Positions 7,026 to 13,351 of a stretch of DNA of 13,351 nt are shown in pieces. The stretch is from JBJFGR01 sp051892875. GTDB lineage: Bacteria > Pseudomonadota > Gammaproteobacteria > Enterobacterales > Succinivibrionaceae. The position numbers were made by a program, and so were the translations under genes. Location: the NCBI GenBank assembly GCA_051892875.1, contig JBJFGR010000063.1:1-13351 (forward strand), in the 5' to 3' direction. The notes under the pieces were generated by a model. That model was given only the letters and a program-made list of their open reading frames with translations. It ran no database searches and had not been told where the DNA came from. The first letter of the stretch is position 1. Every line of letters begins with the position of its first letter.

Positions 7026-7709
7026 TTATTTAATTAATTCTACAATACCAGTACCTATTGCATTTAACGCTTCTTTTTCTGCTTCATTGTAGTCCATATT
7101 CTTTTGAACAGCTGTAGCAGTTACCTCTGTTGTATATGAACTCCATTCGTCTTCTGAGTTATCTTGATCTGCTGTAATATTTGCGGAAATTACATAAGTA
7201 TCAAGTGGTTCTTTATTAGTGATTGCATAACCTATAATACCTCCTAATACTCCGAATAGTAATGATTCCATAGCATTATATGAATAATAATTTTCATGTG
7301 AAGTTATTATAGAACCTGCAGATAAACCAACTATAGCACCTGTTGCAGCACCTGTAAAAGAATCTGATTTATTTTTATTAGTTTCTTCATTTTTTTTGTT
7401 TATACCTGTTAAAGTAACATGTATTTTTGTATTTGCTTTTTTTATATCATTTGTTATAGTAAGTTTTGTTGTATTCTGAATTCGTTTTTCAACAATTTTT
7501 CTTAATTGTTCATCTCTGCCTAATCCTGAAAGATCTTTAAATTTTATATAAATAGAGTCATTTTCAGTAAGATGTTCAAGATTAAATATCTGAGAGTAAT
7601 TAATATTTACATTTAATTTGTTTTCTTCTTTAATATTTTCAGATATTGAAGAACAACCTGAAAGTATTATTAATGCAAATGAGATTACTAGAGATTTTAT
7701 ATTAAACAT
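7026..7709 (-). CDS. TraT-like outer membrane lipoprotein
   Basis: This 227-residue protein has a lipoprotein signal: MFNIKSLVISFALIILSGC with lipobox LSGC, and lipidation at Cys19. Ser at +2 predicts outer membrane sorting. The rest follows the TraT plan: a beta-rich block (SIYIKFKDLSGLG, 52-64), a D..KA...I.V.L element (88-101), two glycine-rich hydrophobic stretches (GAATGAIVGLSAG at 120-132 and FGVLGGIIGYAI at 152-163), a TYVISANITAD strand (171-181), and a Tyr-Thr-Thr near 192. Plasmid TraT proteins (about 243 residues) mediate surface exclusion and serum resistance; no transfer genes are nearby, so this looks like a chromosomal relative with an unknown envelope role. ATG 7709 has AGG about 8-9 bases upstream. 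A tandem repeat of overlapping TATAAT boxes lies 60-85 bases upstream. Assignment rests on remembered pattern similarity, not alignment. Confidence 0.7.
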   Translation of the reverse strand: MFNIKSLVISFALIILSGCSSISENIKEENKLNVNINYSQIFNLEHLTENDSIYIKFKDLSGLGRDEQLRKIVEKRIQNTTKLTITNDIKKANTKIHVTLTGINKKNEETNKNKSDSFTGAATGAIVGLSAGSIITSHENYYSYNAMESLLFGVLGGIIGYAITNKEPLDTYVISANITADQDNSEDEWSSYTTEVTATAVQKNMDYNEAEKEALNAIGTGIVELIK

Positions 7710-7769
7710 AAGCTAATACCTAATTATATAATTAATATAAAATTTAAAAAAATTTCTTTGTTTATGATA

Positions 7770-7794
7770 TATATTATATTATATTATATTATAT
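7770..7794 (-). repeat. tandem pentamer (ATATT) in the upstream region of the TraT-like gene
   Basis: The stretch has exact five-base periodicity for 25 bases (five units). On the minus strand it contains four overlapping perfect TATAAT hexamers spaced five bases apart (complements at 7773-7778, 7778-7783, 7783-7788, 7788-7793). It is 61-85 bases upstream of the lipoprotein ATG and could serve as its -10 region. Confidence 0.75.
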
Positions 7795-7806
7795 ATTAGC
7801 ATATAA

Positions 7807-7831
7807 AAAATAATATTGCTAATATTATTTT
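7807..7831 (-). terminator. terminator of the queC-queD-queE operon
   Basis: An 11-base perfect stem (7807-7817 with 7821-7831) closes a three-base loop. Read on the minus strand it is followed by a run of T (complement of the A-run at 7805-7810). The stem is A/T only, so strength is uncertain, but position 28 bases after the queE stop fits. Confidence 0.6.
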
Positions 7832-7858
7832 AAAAAATTAAGATGTTAATTATAAAAA

Positions 7859-8545
7859 TTATACACCACGAGTGGTAGGATCCCATATATACTTGTGTAA
7901 TTGTAATTGAACTCTAATTTTTGTGGTGTTTATTTCTTTGGACCATTCTAACGTTTTTTCAACAATTTCTTTAGGTGAAATTTGGTTAAAAACAGCAGAT
8001 AAATAAATGAATGATATTGGATTGAATTTCTTTAAAATATTAAATGTTTTTACAAAATCTTCGGAGTTGCCGATAACAAATTTTAATGCGTCTTGGGGTC
8101 TTAGAATTTCAATATTTTTAAGAATCATTTTTGATTCTTCCCCACTATATGGAAGTTTGTAATCACAACAAAATATTAATTTATGAGCATAAGGTTTTGA
8201 AATAAAAGAGGATAAATCAATAGAACCATTGGTTTCTATATTAATTATATAACCTCTTTCTGTTAATGAAGAAAGTAAATGATTTATATTTTTTCTAAAA
8301 AGAGGTTCACCACCTGTAAGAGTAATATTTTTAATTCCAGAAAATTCTTTTAGTTTATTTAGAATATCTGGAATATTCATAAGTATTCCGCTATCATTTT
8401 TCTGAGCATATAGTGTATCACAGTAAGTGCAACGAAGATTACAACCACTTAATCTGATAAATATTGCTAATTCACCAGATAATGGACCTTCGCCATTAAT
8501 TGATGCAAATATCTCATTAATCATAAAAGAAATATTGGAAGTCAT
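7859..8545 (-). CDS. queE: 7-carboxy-7-deazaguanine synthase, radical SAM
   Basis: QueE converts 6-carboxy-tetrahydropterin to 7-carboxy-7-deazaguanine in queuosine precursor synthesis. The 228-residue product has the radical SAM cluster motif CNLRCTYC (Cys35, Cys39, Cys42) after the family hallmark INEIFASINGEGPLSG (9-24). The SAM-binding LTGGEPL follows (76-82), then ETNGS (103-107) and the C-terminal QLHKYIWDPTTRGV. It is the last gene of the que operon, 16 bases after queD. ATG 8545 has no clear Shine-Dalgarno; Met8 (ATG 8524) is a possible alternative start, since many relatives begin just before the NEIF block. Confidence 0.95.
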   Translation of the reverse strand: MTSNISFMINEIFASINGEGPLSGELAIFIRLSGCNLRCTYCDTLYAQKNDSGILMNIPDILNKLKEFSGIKNITLTGGEPLFRKNINHLLSSLTERGYIINIETNGSIDLSSFISKPYAHKLIFCCDYKLPYSGEESKMILKNIEILRPQDALKFVIGNSEDFVKTFNILKKFNPISFIYLSAVFNQISPKEIVEKTLEWSKEINTTKIRVQLQLHKYIWDPTTRGV

Positions 8546-8561
8546 TTTTTAATCTAGGATA

Positions 8562-8903
8562 TTAATCTTCATCTTTCTCATAGGATGCTTTGTTATCAGG
8601 ACTTTCTTCAACGACAACTTTATAGCAAGTAGGTTGTAATTGATTACATATCCAATAAGCTATATTTTCGGCTGTGGGGTTGAGATTGATAACGTCATTT
8701 ATTACTTTATGATCAAGTTGGTCTTTGATTTTTCTTTTGATTTCACTAAAATCCATAATCATACCATTACTATTTAAAGTCTTGCTTTTTAAATAGATAT
8801 CGATTATCCAATTATGACCATGCATATTAGTACATTTACTTTCATAATCTAATTTTAAATAGTGAGCTGCACTTATAACAATTCTTTTCTGAATTTTATA
8901 CAT
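8562..8903 (-). CDS. queD: 6-carboxy-5,6,7,8-tetrahydropterin synthase
   Basis: QueD turns 7,8-dihydroneopterin triphosphate into 6-carboxy-tetrahydropterin, the substrate of QueE. The 113-residue protein shows the PTPS-family zinc ligands His14 (SAAHYL), His28 and His30 (MHGHNW). Catalytic Cys24 lies in CTNMHGH, the Asp64-His65 pair in LDHKVIND, and the pterin-anchoring Glu in VEES (98-101). It lies 22 bases after queC and 16 before queE. The Shine-Dalgarno is weak (ACAGAG), which suggests translational coupling or initiation from an unstructured AT-rich leader. GTP cyclohydrolase I, needed upstream in the pathway, is not in the window. Confidence 0.96.
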   Translation of the reverse strand: MYKIQKRIVISAAHYLKLDYESKCTNMHGHNWIIDIYLKSKTLNSNGMIMDFSEIKRKIKDQLDHKVINDVINLNPTAENIAYWICNQLQPTCYKVVVEESPDNKASYEKDED

Positions 8904-8925
8904 TATGATTTTACTCTGTAAAAAT

Positions 8926-9621
8926 TTATTTATACAATTTTTCTAAAGGATCTATTTCACTATTTGCTTCAAAAGCATTGTGTCTATCGATACAAGTACC
9001 ACACTTAAAGCATGGTTCATCATTACCTTCGTAACAACTCCATGTTAATTCGTAAGGAACTTTTAATGCAAGTCCTGTTTTTACTATCTCAGCTTTATTG
9101 TAATCAATAAAAGGGGCACATAGAGTGATTTCCTTGCCAGTTCCTTCATAAATAGCTTTAGACATAGAGTCAACAAATTCCTTAGTACAATCAGGGTAAG
9201 CACGACCAGCAGCATCGTCTTTATGAGCTCCATACCAAATTTCGGAAGCTTTTAAACTCTGAGCAATAGCTGATGCTGTTGATAACATTAGCCCATTTCT
9301 AAAAGGAACATATGTTGAGACAGTCCCTTCTCCACCTAAGTCTTTCAATTGTTCAGCGTAGCTTTTATGTTCAATCTCTTTTGAAGAATGTTGTAATAAA
9401 GAACAATCGCTAAAGGCAAAGATTGAAGAAAGATCCATAAGTTTATAATTTACTCGATAATAGTTGGCAATTTTTTGAGCACATGCAATTTCCTTTACAT
9501 GTTTCTGACCATAAGTAATATTTAAAGCAAAAACATTATCAGCTCCATATTTATTTACAGCAAGTGCTAAGCAAGTGGTGCTATCAACACCCCCACTTAA
9601 AAGAACAACAACTTTTGTCAT
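8926..9621 (-). CDS. queC: 7-cyano-7-deazaguanine (preQ0) synthase
   Basis: QueC uses ATP and ammonia to convert 7-carboxy-7-deazaguanine to preQ0. The 231-residue protein has the PP-loop LLSGGVDSTT (7-16), TYVPFRNGLMLS (103-114), the adenylation-domain YPDCTKEFV region (142-150), and the zinc site Cys196, Cys204, Cys207, Cys210 (SCYEG...CFKCGTC). I chose ATG 9621: the product then begins MTKVVVLLSGG and TTGGA sits 8-9 bases upstream; a TTG at 9633 would add four residues. It heads a queC-queD-queE operon. TATAAT at 9671-9666 (minus strand) is a possible -10 box with a poor -35. The sequence, from memory, looks closer to QueC of Firmicutes-type operons than to E. coli QueC, and the clustered gene order fits that too. 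Confidence 0.96.
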   Translation of the reverse strand: MTKVVVLLSGGVDSTTCLALAVNKYGADNVFALNITYGQKHVKEIACAQKIANYYRVNYKLMDLSSIFAFSDCSLLQHSSKEIEHKSYAEQLKDLGGEGTVSTYVPFRNGLMLSTASAIAQSLKASEIWYGAHKDDAAGRAYPDCTKEFVDSMSKAIYEGTGKEITLCAPFIDYNKAEIVKTGLALKVPYELTWSCYEGNDEPCFKCGTCIDRHNAFEANSEIDPLEKLYK

Positions 9622-9726
9622 AACAATGTCCAACCAATCATTATCGTCAACTTTAAACTAGTTGTATTATATAGTTTTTTTTCTTGTAATGCTAGATTTC
9701 AATAATTATTACACCTATTAATCGCA

Positions 9727-11811
9727 TTAATCCTGAGGTTGTATCATGCTCTGCTCCTTATTAACAGTTGCAGGTTCACTTTCTTCAGTATTTACCATTG
9801 AAATTTGTTTGATAGCTTTTGGATCAATAATATTTTGTATGTTAGGATCAAGATCGATAGCGATCGCTAAATTCCTGATAATATTATCTCTAACCTTTTC
9901 AATATAATCCGTTAAATAGTTATCTAGTTGTGGTGCATTATAGATAGTAGGTTGTTCATCAAATGTTTCTATTTGCTCTTCATGTTCGTTCACTTTTGAA
10001 CTAATATCTTCACCTAGTAAATATGCTTCTTGTTCACTAATTGGTTCTTTTGAGGTCTCGTCAGTTTTTTTATTAGAATATTTTTCACTATAGATATAAT
10101 TATACCAAGGTGAATTAGGGTTGTTTATATCATTAGTTAATTCTTTTTCTATGTTTAATAGTGGTACTTTTAATCTGAATATTTCACTAATGTCAATTAA
10201 TTTTTTAGGGCTTAATTGTAATAAAAATAACATGTCATAATTTTCACAAGCATCTGAAATATAGTTAGAAGCGTTATCTCCATTTAATTCATTTTTATGT
10301 AATAATTCCAATATATCATTATTTAAAGAGCTAATGATTTTTGCAACATCTGAACCTAAATCTTTTCTGATATTAGATATATTTATTGTTAAGGATTTAA
10401 CTTTCAATGCAGATATGTATGATTGATATAATTGTTTATCTCCAAAATTAAATGGATATTTTTGAGTGCGTTGATCAAACCATATTACAAAATGTTTACC
10501 ACTTTCAATTGTATCGGAGAAAGAGTTATTTACCTCATTTACAGCACTAGTAAACAGATTATTGATATCACTTATTGCTTTATCTTTTAATTTATTGATT
10601 TTATTTAATGTGCCTAATGAGTAATATTTGTCGCCAATTAGTTCTGAATTTGCTTTTTGAACAGTTGTTTGTTGCATTATTAATTTTTCTTGATATTTTT
10701 CATAATAAGGATATCCGAAATGATAAATAGTTGTGAAAAATCCAAACATAAATAATGGTAAACAAATGTTTTTCCAATGTTTTAAGAAAATATTTTTATT
10801 AGTTTTTATCCAATTTTGTTTCTTTAATATATTTTTCAGAGTTGCTTTGGGTAGAGTTAATAAACTAAAAGCCAAGCAAAGATGAATTGAAAATATTGTA
10901 TATGGTAAAGAAATTAACAAAGCTTTACCTACATAGTAATAAGGAGTATTAGATAATAATGATAAACAATAATTATGTATAGACATTAAGATATTTATTG
11001 ATTCTATAAAAAGATAGAAATTACCATAATGTGCATTTAAATTTGAAGAAATATTGTTTCCTAATACGTTTATGGCCTCGTATTGGTTTAAAGTAGGTTC
11101 TATAAATAAAAATGTAAAAATAAAACTTATGATACCTGTTATCAGTATAGATATCCAATTCCTATAAAATGTATAAATTGAAGGAATTTTTTCTGCATTA
11201 AAGAAATTATTAAAAAATGAAGTTCTTAAACTGGTGTTTATTATTATGTAACTAATTAAAGATACAACAATAACTGTCAAACCAGATACAGATTGAGTTA
11301 CTAATGTGTCAAATAAAATAAAACTTGAAAGAATAAATATAGAATATGGTACTAATGTTGTCCTTAATGGGTAAATTGTTCTTTGGAAGAAACCTTGAGG
11401 TGTGTAGTTAATACGAATTTCTTCATTTATAACAACTTTTTTATAACGTGAATATAATATTCTGGGTATGTAGTAAATTATTATAATCGCTAAGATTGAT
11501 AAAATAGATTTAAGTTCAATAGAATTCAAAGTTAAAATAATCAGATATATAATAATTGCTAAAACAATTACTATCGTATATCTAAGAAGTAAAGATCCTA
11601 TCTGCTCCATATGGTTGTCAGAAAAGTGATGGTTTAGTTCTTCGTCATCTTTACTTTCTGAATTATCTGAAGAGTTTAGATCATTAAGTCTTTTAAAATA
11701 TTTGTCTTCATACTCATCTAATGAATTTGAAGTTTTTATATTTTTACCGAGATCATCGACTATTGTATTATTGTTATCTGTATCTGATTTGTTTAAATCG
11801 ATGTATGACAT
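9727..11811 (-). CDS. large multi-pass membrane protein of unknown function
   Basis: I do not recognise this 694-residue protein. Residues 1-70 are hydrophilic and rich in Asp, Asn, Ser and Glu, with no signal peptide. About seven or eight hydrophobic segments follow (near 74-95, 101-119, 152-170, 176-193, 217-238, 263-280, 293-320, 347-366). A soluble part of more than 300 residues makes up the rest; part is helical (about 372-435) and has a conserved-looking aromatic stretch HFVIWFDQRTQKYPF (440-454), and the last 100 residues are acidic. No catalytic motif, Walker box, histidine kinase or transport signature was found. AGGAT 8 bases before ATG 11811 supports the start. It is divergent from the SprT-like gene and upstream of queC on the same strand, with a 105-base gap and no strong terminator, so some read-through into the que genes is possible. 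A link to queuosine is not implied. Confidence 0.85.
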   Translation of the reverse strand: MSYIDLNKSDTDNNNTIVDDLGKNIKTSNSLDEYEDKYFKRLNDLNSSDNSESKDDEELNHHFSDNHMEQIGSLLLRYTIVIVLAIIIYLIILTLNSIELKSILSILAIIIIYYIPRILYSRYKKVVINEEIRINYTPQGFFQRTIYPLRTTLVPYSIFILSSFILFDTLVTQSVSGLTVIVVSLISYIIINTSLRTSFFNNFFNAEKIPSIYTFYRNWISILITGIISFIFTFLFIEPTLNQYEAINVLGNNISSNLNAHYGNFYLFIESINILMSIHNYCLSLLSNTPYYYVGKALLISLPYTIFSIHLCLAFSLLTLPKATLKNILKKQNWIKTNKNIFLKHWKNICLPLFMFGFFTTIYHFGYPYYEKYQEKLIMQQTTVQKANSELIGDKYYSLGTLNKINKLKDKAISDINNLFTSAVNEVNNSFSDTIESGKHFVIWFDQRTQKYPFNFGDKQLYQSYISALKVKSLTINISNIRKDLGSDVAKIISSLNNDILELLHKNELNGDNASNYISDACENYDMLFLLQLSPKKLIDISEIFRLKVPLLNIEKELTNDINNPNSPWYNYIYSEKYSNKKTDETSKEPISEQEAYLLGEDISSKVNEHEEQIETFDEQPTIYNAPQLDNYLTDYIEKVRDNIIRNLAIAIDLDPNIQNIIDPKAIKQISMVNTEESEPATVNKEQSMIQPQD

Positions 11812-11865
11812 ATAACTAATCCTATTTATTTAATTTCCTGTTTCTTATTTTATTTTAATTTAATA

Positions 11866-11894
11866 AATATAAATGTCTGTTGAAAAAAATTCAA
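11866..11894 (-). promoter_or_regulatory. promoter of the unknown membrane protein gene
   Basis: On the minus strand TTGAAT (11894-11889) and TATATT (11871-11866) are exactly 17 bases apart. This leaves a leader of about 48 bases before the ATG at 11811. The -35 box is one arm of the palindrome TTGAA-N5-TTCAA at 11880-11894. Confidence 0.5.
11880..11894. promoter_or_regulatory. perfect dyad TTGAA-N5-TTCAA between divergent genes
   Basis: Arms 11880-11884 and 11890-11894 are exact inverted repeats. The left arm can serve as -35 (TTGAAA, 11880-11885) of a plus-strand promoter with TATTTT at 11903-11908, 17 bases away. The right arm serves as -35 of the minus-strand promoter. A regulator bound here would block or serve both. 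An alternative plus-strand promoter is TGTACA (11911-11916) with TAAAAT (11934-11939), also 17 bases apart. Confidence 0.4.
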
Positions 11895-11899
11895 GTAAA

Positions 11900-11925
11900 C
11901 ATTATTTTCATGTACAAAAATAATG
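11900..11925. repeat. inverted repeat in the leader region of the SprT-like gene
   Basis: CATTATTTT (11900-11908) is an exact inverted match to AAAATAATG (11917-11925), with an eight-base centre CATGTACA. It could be an operator or an RNA hairpin; no T-run of a terminator follows. Confidence 0.45.
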
Positions 11926-11976
11926 AGCTAGGATAAAATAAAGCACAGTTTATTTTAAGATTTTTATTTATATATT

Positions 11977-12369
11977 ATGTATGATTTTAAAAATTTTATA
12001 GAGCAAAAGTATATTTATTTTAATAATCTTATTTTTGAAAATAAGCTACCTTTGTTACCTATAAAAATTACAAGAGGCAGAAGAATATTAGGTTCTTTTA
12101 GGTATACAATACGTTCTAATGTAATGAGTAACTTTAGGATAACAATAAGTGATTATTATGATTTACCCCTAAATGTTATAGAAGATGTATTAATTCATGA
12201 AATGATACATTTTTTTATTACATTTAATAAAATTGAAGATAGTTCTTCTCATGGTTATTATTTTAAAGAAAAAATGAAAGATATTAATTTAAAACATAAA
12301 AGAAATATTTCAGTAAGTCATAAAATCCCAAACTTTATAAAAGTAAATCCAAAGTACAAAGTTAAATAA
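11977..12369 (+). CDS. SprT-like zinc metalloprotease domain protein
   Basis: This 130-residue protein consists almost only of a SprT-like domain. FNNLIFENKLPLLPIKI (15-31) matches the family's N-terminal F..LF...LP..I.I pattern, and GRRILGSFRY (34-43) its R..LG.F. block. Zinc and catalytic residues are HEMIH (His74, Glu75, His78), with His92 (SSSHGYYFK) as probable third ligand. It lacks the C-terminal zinc ribbon of E. coli SprT (about 165 residues). In eukaryotes the related SPRTN degrades DNA-protein crosslinks; the role of small bacterial members is largely unknown. No clear Shine-Dalgarno precedes ATG 11977; only AT-rich leader is seen, as if starting by an unstructured region. It is followed after 22 bases by the YoaA-type helicase gene, so the two are probably cotranscribed. 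Confidence 0.82.
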   Translation: MYDFKNFIEQKYIYFNNLIFENKLPLLPIKITRGRRILGSFRYTIRSNVMSNFRITISDYYDLPLNVIEDVLIHEMIHFFITFNKIEDSSSHGYYFKEKMKDINLKHKRNISVSHKIPNFIKVNPKYKVK

Positions 12370-12391
12370 TTATTAATTAGTGGTGTGTTTA

Positions 12392-13351
12392 ATGAGTGAA
12401 GGAAGTATTCAAGATTCAAATATAATAGACGAAATATTTGCTCATGACGGAGTTTTTAGTAATATTATAAACAACTATTGTCGTCGTGAAGGTCAAGTTC
12501 TTATGGCTAAAGATGTTGAAGAAATTTTATACCATAAGTTTAATTTGATTATTGAAGCAGGTACTGGTACTGGTAAAACTTTTGGGTATCTAGTACCTAT
12601 AATTGCTCATAATAAAAAAGCAATTATAAGTACTGATTCTAAAGCTTTGCAAGATCAAATTATGAGAAAAGATGTTGTAATGCTTGAAAAAATTTTTAAT
12701 AGAACTTTAAATATTTCTCTTCTTAAAGGTGTCAACAACTATGCTTGTTATAAAATTATAGAGAAATTGATAAAAAAATACGAAAAATCTAATGATGATA
12801 ATGAAGAAGAAAAAAAAGTTTACAAAAATAATAGGGTATTAACTTCTGATGAGTATAATTCTATAAAAAACTTCGTTAATGATACCGTAAGCGGTGAAAT
12901 TCAGGAACTAAAGTTTTTAAATGCAAAGAATACGAATATTGATTATTTTCGTAACAAGATAGCAGCAAACTCAAGTACTTGTGTAGGCAGACAAAAATGT
13001 TCTTGTGCTGATAAGTGTTATTTGTATAAAGCTAGAGAAATAGCAAAGAAATCAGATATAGTAATTGTTAACCATGCTTTACTATGTACAGGCGTTTTAG
13101 CATCTTCTGATTTGTTTCCTATTTCTGATATCGTTGTAATAGATGAAGCTCATAAATTTCCTGAAAGAGTTCGTAGCACATTTACAATTATAATAAATAG
13201 TAATTCAATTAAAGAGTTATTGAAAGAAATATCAGAAACATTATTTTTTGATAAAGATAGTGATGGTAAATCATTTGGAAGATACAAAGATAGCATAATG
13301 AAATTTGAAGAAATAAAAAATAAGATTTTTGATATTATAGATCTTATTAAT
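12392..13351 (+). CDS. yoaA: YoaA/DinG-family ATP-dependent DNA helicase, 3' end outside the window
   Basis: The first 320 codons of an XPD-like superfamily 2 helicase are present; the complete E. coli YoaA is about 636 residues. RREGQVLMAKDVEEIL (31-46) is the Q-motif region. Walker A is EAGTGTGKT (55-63), STDSKALQDQ (80-89) is motif Ia, IVNHALL (225-231) precedes Walker B DEAH (251-254). The iron-sulfur domain cysteines are Cys119 in NYACYK and Cys197, Cys203, Cys209, with spacing close to YoaA; Cys205 is an extra cysteine inside the cluster loop. The family unwinds 5'-to-3' and acts in DNA damage tolerance; E. coli YoaA works with the polymerase III chi subunit. ATG 12392 starts near a weak ribosome binding site (TAGTGGTG). 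The gene follows the SprT-like gene closely. The choice of YoaA over DinG rests on motif resemblance only. Confidence 0.9.
   Translation, partial: MSEGSIQDSNIIDEIFAHDGVFSNIINNYCRREGQVLMAKDVEEILYHKFNLIIEAGTGTGKTFGYLVPIIAHNKKAIISTDSKALQDQIMRKDVVMLEKIFNRTLNISLLKGVNNYACYKIIEKLIKKYEKSNDDNEEEKKVYKNNRVLTSDEYNSIKNFVNDTVSGEIQELKFLNAKNTNIDYFRNKIAANSSTCVGRQKCSCADKCYLYKAREIAKKSDIVIVNHALLCTGVLASSDLFPISDIVVIDEAHKFPERVRSTFTIIINSNSIKELLKEISETLFFDKDSDGKSFGRYKDSIMKFEEIKNKIFDIIDLIN

Noticed and set aside
9622..9726. preQ1 riboswitch upstream of queC
   Set aside because: The compact preQ1 aptamer pattern (short GC stem, A-rich tail re-pairing with the loop) was not seen on the minus strand here.

Overview
The window is a piece of a strongly AT-rich bacterial chromosome, most likely from a gammaproteobacterium. 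The evidence is two tRNAs that, from memory, are close to those of Escherichia coli, RibB, PurF and YoaA-type proteins of gammaproteobacterial character, and an FMN riboswitch in front of ribB with a proteobacterial-style antisequestor. Remnants of ISL3-like and IS1634-like transposases together with the very low GC suggest a host-associated lineage such as Succinivibrionaceae; that placement is inference and could be wrong at family level.

Layout. Positions 1-687 hold no gene I can support, only AT-rich DNA with weak hairpins and a promoter for purF. purF (688-2202, +) is complete and makes the first committed enzyme of purine synthesis. Next to it is a graveyard of two abutting transposase fragments (about 2213-2802), one on each strand, the second with an internal stop. 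Then on the minus strand come an LtaS-like membrane sulfatase-fold transferase (2898-4859) and, upstream of it, a periplasmic DsbA/Com1-like thiol-disulfide protein (4936-5646), separated by a two-way terminator hairpin. tRNA-Phe and tRNA-Thr (5844-6011, +) follow a promoter with a GC-rich discriminator. ribB (6281-6931, +) is led by an FMN riboswitch (6127-6234).

From 7026 to 11811 everything is on the minus strand: a TraT-like lipoprotein, then queE, queD and queC (transcribed queC-queD-queE; three steps from GTP-derived dihydroneopterin triphosphate to preQ0, the queuosine precursor), and a 694-residue membrane protein I do not recognise. A 165-base divergent intergenic region (11812-11976) with two dyad elements separates that protein from a plus-strand pair: a small SprT-like zinc protease domain protein (11977-12369) and a YoaA/DinG-type iron-sulfur helicase (12392 to the window end, cut off).

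Most of the window is housekeeping metabolism (purines, riboflavin, queuosine, tRNAs) with envelope proteins scattered between. The parts most worth a second look are the unknown membrane protein with its shared control region, the SprT-like/helicase pair, and the TraT-like gene whose upstream region carries a tandem pentamer that generates four overlapping TATAAT boxes.
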